Below, piece by piece: positions 51,450 to 60,306 of a stretch of DNA of 64,000 bases. The notes under the pieces are model-generated. The model searched no databases, was not told where the DNA came from, and was given only the letters and a program-made list of their open reading frames with translations. Position 1 is the first letter of the stretch; every line of letters begins with the position of its first letter. The position numbers were made by a program, and so were the translations under genes. The stretch is from Mucilaginibacter daejeonensis (GTDB lineage Bacteria > Bacteroidota > Bacteroidia > Sphingobacteriales > Sphingobacteriaceae): positions 496,001-560,000 of the forward strand of contig NZ_CP086068.1 of the NCBI RefSeq assembly GCF_020783335.1. The letters are read 5' to 3'.

Positions 51450-51998
51450 TTAATTACCGGTACTTAATTTTTTGTGCAGAGACCTGACCAGTAAGTAAAC
51501 GCCGCACAGGATCACTAACAACGATATCACATCCATGAGGGTGATACCATCCTGCGGGTTGAACCAAATGATCGTGAACATCTCGAAGTAAGGCGGAGCT
51601 GGCATAATGATCATGGCAAAACCCAAAGTGATCAGCACCAGCCCGATCAGCACCAGCACCCCGCGCGAAACACGCTCGGCCTGCAGGTACTTTTTCGACA
51701 TCTTGCTATCGATCTGGTTATTGGCCAGCAGTACGGTCAGGTCGTCAAGCATGGCCTCTCGGTCGGTACGGTGGTCTATTTGTTTAAAGGCATCAAGCCT
51801 GATGTGGTGTGGAGTGGCTTCGTCAAGCGCGTTGTCCATCCGCAGGCGTATCTGCTTGGCCTTTTCGCTGTCGATCTGGCCATGGGCCAGTAGCTCCAAT
51901 AATTCATCGAGTTTGGTATCGATCGCGGCGTTCTTATCGCTAAGCAACTGCAATCGTTCCACTTCTTTTTTTATATCTCCCTGCTCGCTCAATATCAA
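51450..51998 (-). CDS. Two-span membrane protein with repeated Asp-Ser motif, linked to partner switching
   Basis: 182 residues. The cytoplasmic half holds two similar stretches, LDELLELLAHGQIDSEKAKQI and LDDLTVLLANNQIDSKMSKKY (each given in part), so an internal duplication is likely. Two membrane helices follow (about 112-132 and 153-172) with an outside loop PAPPYFEMFTIIWFNPQDG. It starts the regulatory operon and ends one base before the phosphatase gene. No family was recognised; it could anchor or sense for the module. Confidence 0.75.
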   Translation of the reverse strand: MILSEQGDIKKEVERLQLLSDKNAAIDTKLDELLELLAHGQIDSEKAKQIRLRMDNALDEATPHHIRLDAFKQIDHRTDREAMLDDLTVLLANNQIDSKMSKKYLQAERVSRGVLVLIGLVLITLGFAMIIMPAPPYFEMFTIIWFNPQDGITLMDVISLLVILCGVYLLVRSLHKKLSTGN

Positions 51999-52057
51999 TA
52001 TAAAGTGATAATTTCATCACCAAAACTTTTGCGGTTCAAATACCGTAAACCTGCAAA

Positions 52058-52975
52058 ATGAGTACGGTATCGATCATTACGGTCAATTATAATCAAACTA
52101 AAATTACCGAGCAATTGCTGGCATCGGTTTTTGCTACCAATGCCTACCCGGCGGTTGAATTGATCGTGGTCGACAACGCCAGTAAAGATTATCCCATCCC
52201 GGCGTGGCGTACCCAGTATCCGCACATCACCTTTATACGGTCAGAAGTGAATTTGGGTTTTGCAGGCGGCAACAATTTAGGCGTCAGGGCATCCAAAGGC
52301 GACTACCTGTTCTTTGTGAACAACGATACCGAATTTACCGAAGGTTTGGTGGCAAGTTTGGTGGCTATTTTGGATAATAATCCAAGGGTGGGCATGGTAT
52401 CGCCCAAGATCAGGTACTTTGATCAGCCTGGGGTGTTGCAGTATGCGGGGTTCACCAACATGAACTATTATACCATGCGCAATCGCTGCATAGGCCAGTT
52501 CGAACAGGACAACGGGCAATATGACCGCAACACCGGCCCCACGGGATACGTACACGGAGCAGCCATGATGGTACGCCGCGAGGCCGCCGATAAAGCCGGC
52601 CTGATGGCCGAGAACTTTTTTTTGTACTACGAGGAGATGGACTGGAACGACCACATCAAACGAGCGGGTTACGACATATGGTTAGAGCCGCGAGCGCTCA
52701 TCTATCATAAAGAGTCCGTATCGGTAGGGCGGGTAAGTGCCTTGAAGGAGTACTTTATGAATCGTAACCGCCTGCTGTTCATCAGGCGTAATGCGCCATC
52801 GGCGTTAACGGTCATGGTGTTTTACACTTACTTTTTACTGGTGGTAACGCCCCGCAATGTGATCAACTATTTACGTAAAGGCTATAAAGGCTTCACCTCG
52901 GTATTGTTCAAGGCCATTTGGTGGAACTTTACGCACAGCAAGGACAGCACTGACCTTGGTTATCCGCTCAAATAA
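52058..52975 (+). CDS. Family 2 glycosyltransferase (rhamnosyltransferase-like)
   Basis: 305 residues: STVSIITVNYNQTKITEQLL, ELIVVDNASKDYPIP, GFAGGNNLGVRASKGDYLFFVNNDTEF (given in part) with the metal motif, and FLYYEEMDWNDHIKRAGYDIWL with the catalytic base region. Similar enzymes transfer rhamnose or related sugars. It is divergent from the regulatory operon, and its start is only 59 bases from that operon's start, so the two share a control region. Confidence 0.88.
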   Translation: MSTVSIITVNYNQTKITEQLLASVFATNAYPAVELIVVDNASKDYPIPAWRTQYPHITFIRSEVNLGFAGGNNLGVRASKGDYLFFVNNDTEFTEGLVASLVAILDNNPRVGMVSPKIRYFDQPGVLQYAGFTNMNYYTMRNRCIGQFEQDNGQYDRNTGPTGYVHGAAMMVRREAADKAGLMAENFFLYYEEMDWNDHIKRAGYDIWLEPRALIYHKESVSVGRVSALKEYFMNRNRLLFIRRNAPSALTVMVFYTYFLLVVTPRNVINYLRKGYKGFTSVLFKAIWWNFTHSKDSTDLGYPLK

Positions 52976-52979
52976 ATAT

Positions 52980-54152
52980 ATGGAGATACTATTCTGGATA
53001 AGTCTGTTCATTGTTTTCTATGCCTTTTTTGGCTACGGGATCCTGCTTTTTATCATCATCAAGATCAAGCGGGCACTGCGTGGTCGCCCGGTGCCGCCAG
53101 CCATCGAGCCTGACCGGTTACCTACCTGCACGCTGGTGATCGCCGCCTATAACGAAGAAGGTTTTATTTTAGAAAAGATCAGGAATACGCTGGAACTGCA
53201 ATACCCGGCCGGTAAACTGGAACTGCTGTTCGTGACCGATGGTTCGAACGACCGTACGCCCGAGATCGTGGCTCAGTACCCGCAGATCAGGCTCATGCAC
53301 TCGCCCGAGCGCAAGGGCAAGATCATGGCTATGCACCGTGCCATGGAGACCGTGACCACTGATGTAGTAGTTTTCACTGACGCTAATACTTACCTGAACC
53401 CCGACGCTTTATTGCTGATCTGCCGGCATTACGCTGATCCTAAAGTGGGTGCCGTGGCTGGCGAAAAGCGCATTCATGTAGATGCCAGTGCCGATGCCAC
53501 CGCAGGCGAAGGTTTTTATTGGAAATATGAATCGAAGCTGAAGGCATGGGATGCTGAGCTATACACCATCGTTGGTGCAGCAGGCGAATTGTTCAGCGTG
53601 CGCCGGTCATTGTACAAGCCGGTATCTCAAGACGCCATATTAGATGATTTTATGATATCGATGCGGGTAGCCGAGGACGGCTATCGCGTATTGTATGAGC
53701 CGGAAGCTTATGCCACCGAGACCACCTCGGCCAATGTAAAAGAAGAGCTCAAACGTAAGATACGCATTGCCGCAGGTGGTATACAGTCCATCATTTGGTT
53801 GAAAGGATTGTTGCTACCGTTCAAGCAGCCATTGCTCTCGTTCCAGTATATCAGTCACCGCGTGTTGCGATGGACGGTCGTTCCTTTCCTGATGATATTA
53901 TGCGTGTGGCTTAACATCGCTATCGTGATCCATCAGAACGGTAGTTTGTTCTATAATTTCATTCTGCTTTGTCAGCTACTGTTCTACGTAGCAGCATTTG
54001 CCGGATGGATGCTGGAGCGCCGCGAGATCAAGGTGAAGGTGCTGTTCATCCCATACTATTTTTGCATGATGAATTATGCTGTGCTGCGGGGCATATTCCG
54101 TTACGCATTTGGCGCGCAGAGCGCGGCGTGGGAGAAATCGCAGAGGAAGTAG
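52980..54152 (+). CDS. Membrane family 2 glycosyltransferase
   Basis: 390 residues from the ATG four bases after the previous stop. One N-terminal helix (about 3-24), a GT-A domain (CTLVIAAYNEEGF, LLFVTDGSNDRTPEI, VVVFTDANTYLN with the DxN metal motif, ILDDFMISMRVAEDGYRVLYEP, KRKIRIAAGGIQSI) and three C-terminal helices. The layout is that of processive or single-step membrane transferases in EPS loci. The last gene before a dispersed palindromic repeat. Confidence 0.88.
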   Translation: MEILFWISLFIVFYAFFGYGILLFIIIKIKRALRGRPVPPAIEPDRLPTCTLVIAAYNEEGFILEKIRNTLELQYPAGKLELLFVTDGSNDRTPEIVAQYPQIRLMHSPERKGKIMAMHRAMETVTTDVVVFTDANTYLNPDALLLICRHYADPKVGAVAGEKRIHVDASADATAGEGFYWKYESKLKAWDAELYTIVGAAGELFSVRRSLYKPVSQDAILDDFMISMRVAEDGYRVLYEPEAYATETTSANVKEELKRKIRIAAGGIQSIIWLKGLLLPFKQPLLSFQYISHRVLRWTVVPFLMILCVWLNIAIVIHQNGSLFYNFILLCQLLFYVAAFAGWMLERREIKVKVLFIPYYFCMMNYAVLRGIFRYAFGAQSAAWEKSQRK

Positions 54153-54160
54153 GGCCACGT

Positions 54161-54250
54161 GGCCCCCTCTGGATCCCCCCCGGGAGGGGAGACTTAAAAA
54201 AAAAGTTATGTTCTTAAGCCCTCCCTACCGGGGAGGGTTTGGGTGGGGCT
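54161..54250. repeat. Imperfect palindromic repeat of the CCCCTC...GAGGGG type
   Basis: Left arm 54161-54197 (GGCCCCCTCTGGATCCCCCC...) and right arm 54212-54250 pair imperfectly (about 60-65 percent by eye) around an A/T-rich centre. The GC-rich CCCTCCCTACCGGGGAGGG core is, from memory, a common dispersed extragenic repeat in Sphingobacteriaceae genomes. It can also act as a transcription stop for the two genes before it. Confidence 0.65.
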
Positions 54251-54285
54251 GTGTTTGTTTAATGAATAGATAAATCATTTGCGCA

Positions 54286-54900
54286 ATGTCGCTTAAAGAG
54301 AAGATAAAGAGTGACCCATCGCTTAAAAAGCTGGTGCATTGGATGCTGATCCCTACGGGTGAGGCTGCGCCAAGGCTTTGGGTGAAGTGGTTCGTTAACC
54401 CAATGGTGCATAAACGAGGCAAAGGCGCAAAGGTGCGCTGGCGTACCCGTATGGACGTGTTGCCTTTCAATCGTTTTGAGCTGGGCGCCAAGTCGACCAT
54501 TGAGGACTTTTGCACAGTGAACAATGGCGTGGGCGATGTACTGATCGGTAGCAACAGTTTAGTGGGGATGAGCAATGTGATCATTGGGCCGGTCACCATT
54601 GGCAACAATGTGATCATGGCGCAAAACATTGTGGCCAGCGGGCTCAATCATGAATATCGCGATGTGACCATGCCCATACATGAGCAAAAGATCATCACGG
54701 CCCCCATCGTGATCGAGGATGATTGCTGGATCGCAGCCAACTCGGTGATCACGGCAGGTGTCACCATTGGTAAACATAGCGTAGTGGCTGGTGGGGCAGT
54801 GGTCACCAAGAGTATACCGCCTTACTCGGTAGCGGCGGGTAACCCGGCTAAAGTGATCAAACGTTACGACTTTGACTTGAAGGACTGGGTAAAAGCCTAA
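54286..54900 (+). CDS. Left-handed beta-helix acyltransferase (hexapeptide family)
   Basis: 204 residues with several hexapeptide turns: SLVGMSNVIIGPVTIGNNVIM (given in part), PIVIEDDCWIAANSVITAGVTIGKHSVVAGGAVV, PPYSVAAGNPAKVIKRYD. The end (SVAAGNPAKVIKRY) is typical of sugar O-acetyltransferases. It would decorate the EPS with acetyl groups. The 3' end overlaps by four bases the convergent MscS gene. A sugar N-acetyltransferase acting on the amino sugar made earlier in the locus is also possible. Confidence 0.87.
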   Translation: MSLKEKIKSDPSLKKLVHWMLIPTGEAAPRLWVKWFVNPMVHKRGKGAKVRWRTRMDVLPFNRFELGAKSTIEDFCTVNNGVGDVLIGSNSLVGMSNVIIGPVTIGNNVIMAQNIVASGLNHEYRDVTMPIHEQKIITAPIVIEDDCWIAANSVITAGVTIGKHSVVAGGAVVTKSIPPYSVAAGNPAKVIKRYDFDLKDWVKA

Positions 54901-56774
54901 CCTTTCTTCGAGCCGCTGCTATCGATCTTTATACCCGGGGCCACATAGTCTTTGGGCAAGTTCGCAGTTGGGATATTGATCACACTGCCATCACGTACGG
55001 CATGAAAATGTGGCGACATCACCTCGATACCTGCCTCATGAAAGATGTCGAGTACGTTCTGGTAAAGTTCAGAGTAGATCACTGCCTGCTTACTGGCATG
55101 TTTGGTGTATGCATTGATCTCATAGGCCACATAAAAATCTTCTAAGCTGGTCTGCAATACAAAAGGTTTGGGTTCCGGTTCGATGAGCGTGGTCTTGGTC
55201 GCAGCTTTTAACAAAAGCTCGTGCACCCTTTGCCACGGAATATCATAACCGATCGTTACTGTTTTATGGATGATGAGGCCTTTGGTCTCGGCCTCTACCG
55301 TGAAGTTAACGGTGTGGTTGCTCATCACCATGGAGTTCGGGATAGATATCACCTCGTTCTTGATGGTACGGATGCGGGTCACTAACAAAGAGCGCTCGAT
55401 GATGTCGCCGGTGGCATCGGCGATCTTTACCCGGTCGCCTATCCGGAAGGCACGCATATAGGTCAACACCAAACCCGCTACCACATTTCCCAGCGCCCCG
55501 GCCGATCCAAAGGTGAATAGCACGCCCACAAAGACCGATACTCCCTTAAATATGGGCGAACCCGAGCCAGGGAGGTAGGGGAAAACCACGATCAACATGA
55601 AGGCCAATACCATTATTCTAATGATCTGGAAGGTAGGATTAGCCCAGTCGGTGTAAAACCCCGGGATCTTCAACACCCCGCGTTCTACCTCATCCTTTAA
55701 AAAGCGCAGGAACCTGATGATGTATTTGAATACCACCACCAGTACGATGATGGTGATCAGGTTAGGGATGTAAGCCCAAATAGCCTTTAGTATATTTTTG
55801 ACCGGCGTGAGGAAGTACCCTATAAGTTTTACCGAGTAGCCTTCGGTCCATGGGAAAATGCCGAACAACAAAGGCAACGCCAGGTACACTACCACAATGG
55901 CCAGTATCCATTTGATCAGGTTAGCCACCACGATCAGTACACCTACCGAGCGATCGGCCGTGAGCAGTTCATAGTTCTTGATCCGTAAGCCCTTGATCAA
56001 AGTGCCTTTTAATGCCGTGATGCGCCGCTCGGACCAATTGGAAGCTTTTTGTAGTAGATAGATGAGCAGTATGGCACCGGCGATAACGGCCAAAGCAAGC
56101 GCCGCCTCGGTAAGTAAGGTGCGCCAACTGGTGGCGTCATTATAAGCGGTGATCACCGCTATGATCTTAGCACGGTAGCGTTGAGCAAGTGCGGTTTTGG
56201 GTATTCCTGCCCATAGCGCATCCAGTTCGGAAATGCTCATGATCAATGTATTGCCGTATTGCAGGTCAATAGTCTGTTCAGCGTTCACGATCTTCAATGA
56301 ATCGGGACTGAAAAAATGCATGGCGCCGATCTTATCTATCCGTTGCACCACTGCTGCCGCCCGTTCTTTTGCCGAAAAACTGCCCTGGCGACTGTAAATA
56401 CGCATCAGTGTGTCGTTGAAGAAGACGACCGGTTCTCCGGCCACATACCTGCGTAACGAATCTATCTCAGATCTTTGCCGGCGTATCCTCACCGAATCCT
56501 GTCCTTTAAGGTCATCCAGTTCGCGCAGCAGCGACGACCTTCGATTGGCATCGTTAGTTTTCAGCGCTTTCAACTCTTCCTGTAATGCGATCTTTTTGAG
56601 CGAATCGGCCACGTGCTCAGCTTGTAACTGCTGTAAGCGGCTTAATTGCTCATTTACCACTGCGGTATTCAGCGCCGTGGAATCAGCACGCTTGGCAACG
56701 GTATCAGTTTGGGCACTGACAGCGCCGCTGTATGTAAAAAGAAAAATGAGAAAAGCTCGGTAAAATATCGGCAT
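54897..56774 (-). CDS. MscS-family mechanosensitive channel with long extracytoplasmic N-terminus
   Basis: 625 residues from the ATG at 56774; the upstream extension lacks homology. A signal peptide (MPIFYRAFLIFLFTYSGAVSAQ) is followed by a coiled-coil rich domain (about 25-130) and several membrane helices (about 200-420). The MscS core is then recognisable: GSAGALGNVVAGLVLTYMRAFRIGDRVKI (given in part), RIRTIKNEVISIPNSMVMSNHTVNF and a C-terminal beta domain. It releases solutes on osmotic downshock. The long N-terminus is of the MscK/YbdG-like type. Confidence 0.88.
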   Translation of the reverse strand: MPIFYRAFLIFLFTYSGAVSAQTDTVAKRADSTALNTAVVNEQLSRLQQLQAEHVADSLKKIALQEELKALKTNDANRRSSLLRELDDLKGQDSVRIRRQRSEIDSLRRYVAGEPVVFFNDTLMRIYSRQGSFSAKERAAAVVQRIDKIGAMHFFSPDSLKIVNAEQTIDLQYGNTLIMSISELDALWAGIPKTALAQRYRAKIIAVITAYNDATSWRTLLTEAALALAVIAGAILLIYLLQKASNWSERRITALKGTLIKGLRIKNYELLTADRSVGVLIVVANLIKWILAIVVVYLALPLLFGIFPWTEGYSVKLIGYFLTPVKNILKAIWAYIPNLITIIVLVVVFKYIIRFLRFLKDEVERGVLKIPGFYTDWANPTFQIIRIMVLAFMLIVVFPYLPGSGSPIFKGVSVFVGVLFTFGSAGALGNVVAGLVLTYMRAFRIGDRVKIADATGDIIERSLLVTRIRTIKNEVISIPNSMVMSNHTVNFTVEAETKGLIIHKTVTIGYDIPWQRVHELLLKAATKTTLIEPEPKPFVLQTSLEDFYVAYEINAYTKHASKQAVIYSELYQNVLDIFHEAGIEVMSPHFHAVRDGSVINIPTANLPKDYVAPGIKIDSSGSKKG

Positions 56775-56841
56775 GAACAGGAAATTGGATGTAGTTGATG
56801 TTAATGATACAGCAAAAGTTAGCAATATGTTGTTAAAAATA

Positions 56842-56874
56842 AAAGGCCGGCCAGTATCATACTGGCCAGCCTTT
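56842..56874. terminator. Terminator downstream of the metalloprotease gene
   Basis: AAAGGCCGGCCAGT / ACTGGCCAGCCTTT arms (one mismatch) with a short loop and flanking T run, on the minus strand beyond the 56896 stop. Confidence 0.75.
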
Positions 56875-56895
56875 CAAATTATCATGTGCCCGTGC

Positions 56896-57624
56896 TTAGT
56901 CACGTCGGCTGTTGAGGATCTGTAAATAGTACAGCAAAGTAGCTAAAGAACCTAAAGCGGCCACTACGTAGGTCATGGCTGCCCACCATAAAGCATCCTT
57001 AGCTTCGGTGTGTTCCTGTTTGGTTTGCATTACCGTATAATTGTTATCCAGCCAGGCCAGTGCCCGGCGGCTGGCATCAAATTCTACCGGTAAGGTGATA
57101 AAGCTGAACGCGGTCACCACGCCCAACGCCAACACACCAATAAATAGCACTGTAGGGTTGCGGGCCGCGAACATCAGGATCACGCCGATCATCAATGTCC
57201 ATTGCACCAAGGTAGAGGCCGTTTGTACGATCGGTACCAAAGCCGAACGTAGCCTTAACCAGCTGTAAGCCTTGGCGTGCTGTACTGCGTGACCGCACTC
57301 GTGAGCGGCAACGGCAGCAGCGGCTACACTGCGGCTGTGGTAAACATCATCACTCAGATTCACCGTGCGGTTCTCCGGGTTATAGTGGTCGGTCAACTGA
57401 CCTTCTACTGATATCACCTGCACGTTGTTGATGCCGTTATCGCGCAGCATGCGCTGGGCCACCTCGGCACCGGTCATACCTGATGATAGCGGTATCTCGG
57501 CATATTGCTTGAATTTGCTCCTGAAACGCCACTGCACCACCATGCTGATCAGTGCGATGGCGATCATCAATAGCCAGCCTGAGTTCATACCCACCTGGCC
57601 TAATATTATCGTTAAATTGCTCAT
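56896..57624 (-). CDS. Membrane zinc metalloprotease of the YugP family
   Basis: 242 residues: helix 1 at about 12-32, a zinc site His108-Glu-Cys-Gly-His112 (AAHECGHAVQHA) inside a soluble loop, and further membrane helices at about 125-180 and 205-230. The family lies in the neutral zinc metallopeptidase group (YugP). It has the matching segment QWRFRSKFKQYAEIPLSSGMTGAE (given in part). Its substrate is not known. It stands alone and is convergent with the MscS gene on neither side. Confidence 0.87.
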   Translation of the reverse strand: MSNLTIILGQVGMNSGWLLMIAIALISMVVQWRFRSKFKQYAEIPLSSGMTGAEVAQRMLRDNGINNVQVISVEGQLTDHYNPENRTVNLSDDVYHSRSVAAAAVAAHECGHAVQHAKAYSWLRLRSALVPIVQTASTLVQWTLMIGVILMFAARNPTVLFIGVLALGVVTAFSFITLPVEFDASRRALAWLDNNYTVMQTKQEHTEAKDALWWAAMTYVVAALGSLATLLYYLQILNSRRD

Positions 57625-57809
57625 TTCTTATCTGTATACACTGTATGGCACAAAAAGTATTCCGCTTGTTCAATGCACAAGGGGCATAAGGTCAAGCTGT
57701 CATACTTAAGCTTATAACAATGAAAAAATGACCGGAGTTTATTAGAAAGTGCTAAGAGATAGCGCGAAATGATACTTGACCAAAGCGTTTAAGTTGCCTA
57801 ACTTGCTTT

Positions 57810-58205
57810 ATGCCTATACAGCAATTAATGACCGGTAACGTGATGTGGTGCTACGATCACGAGTTAGAGCAAGCCAACACGGCCGATGAGTTTCGGGTGA
57901 TGTTATCGTTCGCGCAACCGTTGCATTACCACGCCGGGCAGATCGTACTTACTGATACCGCTTTGCTGATCAGTGGTGATATAGACCTGCATATCCCGTT
58001 GGATGCCATGGAGCAGCTGTACATGGGCTTTGATGATCACTACAAACGCATGTACGTAAAAAATGGCGGCCTTTTCTGGCAGCCATTACGAGTGACCTAT
58101 GCAAATGGAAGTACCACTTCAACGGTGTATCTGATCATTGATCACGACTGGATGGGAGCGCGCAACAAGATCTGGTACGAAGCGCTCACCAGTATGTTCG
58201 CATAA
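57810..58205 (+). CDS. Hypothetical protein with PH-like beta fold
   Basis: 131 residues from MPIQQLMTGNVMWCYD. It shows a run of beta strands (VMLSFAQPLHYHAGQIVLTDTALLISGDIDLHIPLDAMEQLYMGFDDHYKR, given in part) and ends with a helix (NKIWYEALTSMF), a pattern of PH/GRAM-like domains. No catalytic motif. A near -7 box (TAACTTGC) lies ten bases upstream. It is convergent with murF, whose stop is one base away. Confidence 0.65.
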   Translation: MPIQQLMTGNVMWCYDHELEQANTADEFRVMLSFAQPLHYHAGQIVLTDTALLISGDIDLHIPLDAMEQLYMGFDDHYKRMYVKNGGLFWQPLRVTYANGSTTSTVYLIIDHDWMGARNKIWYEALTSMFA

Positions 58206-58206
58206 C

Positions 58207-59514
58207 TTATAGCAAACTGACCAGGCGCTCCAAAGCCATGCCTCTTGATCCTTTGATCAGTATGGTACTGTTGGTGATCGGTCGGCTTTGCATAGCGGCA
58301 ATGGCCTCCTCGGCGGTGCGATAATAGGTGCCCTGCTGATCTTGCTTTTGCTGGTAGAACTCGTTCCCCACAAATATATGCTCATCGGCTGGAGCGGCCA
58401 GCGCGGCCTTGATGATGGCCTCGTGCTCGGCAGCGGCCTCTTCGCCCATCTCGAACATATCGCCCAGGATCAGCACTTTGTGTTCGGCAGCCATTTTGTT
58501 GAGGTTATCAATAGCTACCACCATGCTGCTGGGGTTAGCATTATAATAATCACATATCAGGGTGTTAGTGGCTGTTTTGGTGATCTGTGATCGGTTGTTA
58601 CGGGGCTGATAGCCGGCTACTCCTGCGTTGATCTGGTCGGGCGTTAACCCAAAATGATGACCGATGCAGATCGCCGCCAAAATATTGTCGAGGTTGTACT
58701 CGCCGGTCAGTTGCGAGGCTACGGAATGTTCTTCAGGTACATCCTTAATGCCCCATCGCAGGGATAAAAAAGGTGCATTTCCGGTCAGTTGACCATAAAT
58801 GGTATCTTTCTGCTTGTCGCGGCCATAGTGGATCACTTTTTGGAGGTCACGGTCTTGCTGCATTTTCAGCAGGTCGGTGATGTTGCTGTTCACAAAGGCT
58901 ATACCTTCGTGAGCCTTCAGGTGATCGTACAGCTCACCCTTTCCTTTTTTAACGCCCTCTATACCGCCGAAACCTTCTAAATGAGCCTTGCCCACGTTGG
59001 TGATCAGGCCATGGGTAGGTTGAGAGATGGAGCATAAAAGATCGATCTCTTTTTGATGGTTGGCCCCCATTTCGATCACGGCCATTTGGTGTGAAGCGTT
59101 GATGGTTAGAATCGTGAGCGGGACTCCTATATGGTTATTCAAATTACCCTGAGTAGCCAGCGTAGTGAATTTTTGTGATAGCACGGCATTGATCAGCTCC
59201 TTGGAGGTCGTTTTACCATTGGAGCCGGTGAGGCCGATCACCGGGATCTGTAATTGCTTGCGGTGATATCGGGCCAGGTCCTGCAAAGTTTCCAGCACGT
59301 CATCTACCAAAATATATCGCTCTGATATACGGTAGGCCGCGTTATCGATGATAGCATATGCAGCACCTGCCTCAATGGCTTGCTGAGCAAAGGTGTTGGC
59401 ATCGAACTTATCGCCTTTTAGGGCAAAGAACAAGCTTGACGGCGCGATCTTGCGCGTATCGGTACTGATGGTGGGATGCTGCAGATACAGCTCGTATAAT
59501 TTCTCGATGACCAT
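58207..59514 (-). CDS. murF: UDP-N-acetylmuramoyl-tripeptide--D-alanyl-D-alanine ligase
   Basis: Mur ligase adding D-Ala-D-Ala in peptidoglycan precursor synthesis. 435 residues from the ATG at 59514. A TTG two codons earlier would sit inside the -7 box. Motifs are STDTRKIAPSSLFFALKG, P-loop GLTGSNGKTTSKELI (about 103-117), the NNHIGVPLTIL segment, AVIEMGANHQKEID with the Mg ligand, and NPSSMVVAIDNL and LGDMFEMGEEA in the C-terminal domain. A TATATTTG box ends only three bases before the ATG. Confidence 0.96.
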   Translation of the reverse strand: MVIEKLYELYLQHPTISTDTRKIAPSSLFFALKGDKFDANTFAQQAIEAGAAYAIIDNAAYRISERYILVDDVLETLQDLARYHRKQLQIPVIGLTGSNGKTTSKELINAVLSQKFTTLATQGNLNNHIGVPLTILTINASHQMAVIEMGANHQKEIDLLCSISQPTHGLITNVGKAHLEGFGGIEGVKKGKGELYDHLKAHEGIAFVNSNITDLLKMQQDRDLQKVIHYGRDKQKDTIYGQLTGNAPFLSLRWGIKDVPEEHSVASQLTGEYNLDNILAAICIGHHFGLTPDQINAGVAGYQPRNNRSQITKTATNTLICDYYNANPSSMVVAIDNLNKMAAEHKVLILGDMFEMGEEAAAEHEAIIKAALAAPADEHIFVGNEFYQQKQDQQGTYYRTAEEAIAAMQSRPITNSTILIKGSRGMALERLVSLL

Positions 59515-59517
59515 GCA

Positions 59518-59525
59518 CAAATATA
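59518..59525 (-). promoter_or_regulatory. -7 box abutting the murF start
   Basis: Reads TATATTTG on the minus strand, three bases before the ATG; suggests a leaderless transcript. Confidence 0.5.
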
Positions 59526-59574
59526 GAACAGAAACCGATCAGTTGGCTACATCGGCTATAGATGCGCAGGAGTC

Positions 59575-60201
59575 CTAATGCTTAAAAAACACTACGTAGA
59601 TCTGCTTCACGATGTGGTATGCCGCCAGCGAGAAGAAAAGGATGGCGATGCTCTTATTCAGCAACTGTGTGCTCAAAGCGAATTTACTTTGGATGTACTT
59701 GGCCGACCGTGCATACAGGTATAAGCAAAGGAACGATCCGGCCGCCGATCCCAAACTGAAGATCACCAGTGCGAACATGCCCGGCAGTATCCAGTGATGG
59801 GCCAGCAGGTAAGTACCAGCGATCATCCAAAAAGGGATCTGCATAGGGTTGATGAAGCCCAGCAGGATGCCGTAACGGATGCTTTCGCGGTCGTTGTATT
59901 TGGCTTTGGGGGGCTTGTTGCGGTTGATCCAGGTAATGGTACCCATCACGCTGAAGAGCACGATCATCACCCAGTCGATAATGGTATCAACATGTTTTTG
60001 GGCGGCCAGCCACTCGGCGGCCTGCATAATGATGATGGTAAAGATGAACTCGACACTCGAAAAAGCGGTGATAAAACGCAACGCCTGGCGCATACCACGG
60101 TTAATGGTCAATTGCGTTAGGGTAAGGTTTATGTTGCCTGGGGGTATATAGCCTATGAAGTTGGCTATCAACCCCAGGAAGAATGTCAGAAAGATCATCA
60201 C
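59575..60201 (-). CDS. LysE/RhtB-type exporter
   Basis: 208 residues with five to six membrane helices. The start MIFLTFFLGLIANFIGYIPPGNINLTLTQLTINRGMRQAL (given in part) shows the family PPG..N.T pattern, and GFINPMQIPFWM matches the second LysE motif. This family exports amino acids or related small molecules; the compound is not known. It is divergent from the BtuF-like gene. Confidence 0.8.
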   Translation of the reverse strand: MMIFLTFFLGLIANFIGYIPPGNINLTLTQLTINRGMRQALRFITAFSSVEFIFTIIIMQAAEWLAAQKHVDTIIDWVMIVLFSVMGTITWINRNKPPKAKYNDRESIRYGILLGFINPMQIPFWMIAGTYLLAHHWILPGMFALVIFSLGSAAGSFLCLYLYARSAKYIQSKFALSTQLLNKSIAILFFSLAAYHIVKQIYVVFFKH

Positions 60202-60306
60202 CTCAAAAATAAGGCGTTTTTTGAAATTACCACGACCATTATTTTTTGACCGCCGTTAAAATTGATCTTTATTTGCACTTTGTTAAATACCACTCATACG
60301 CTGAAA

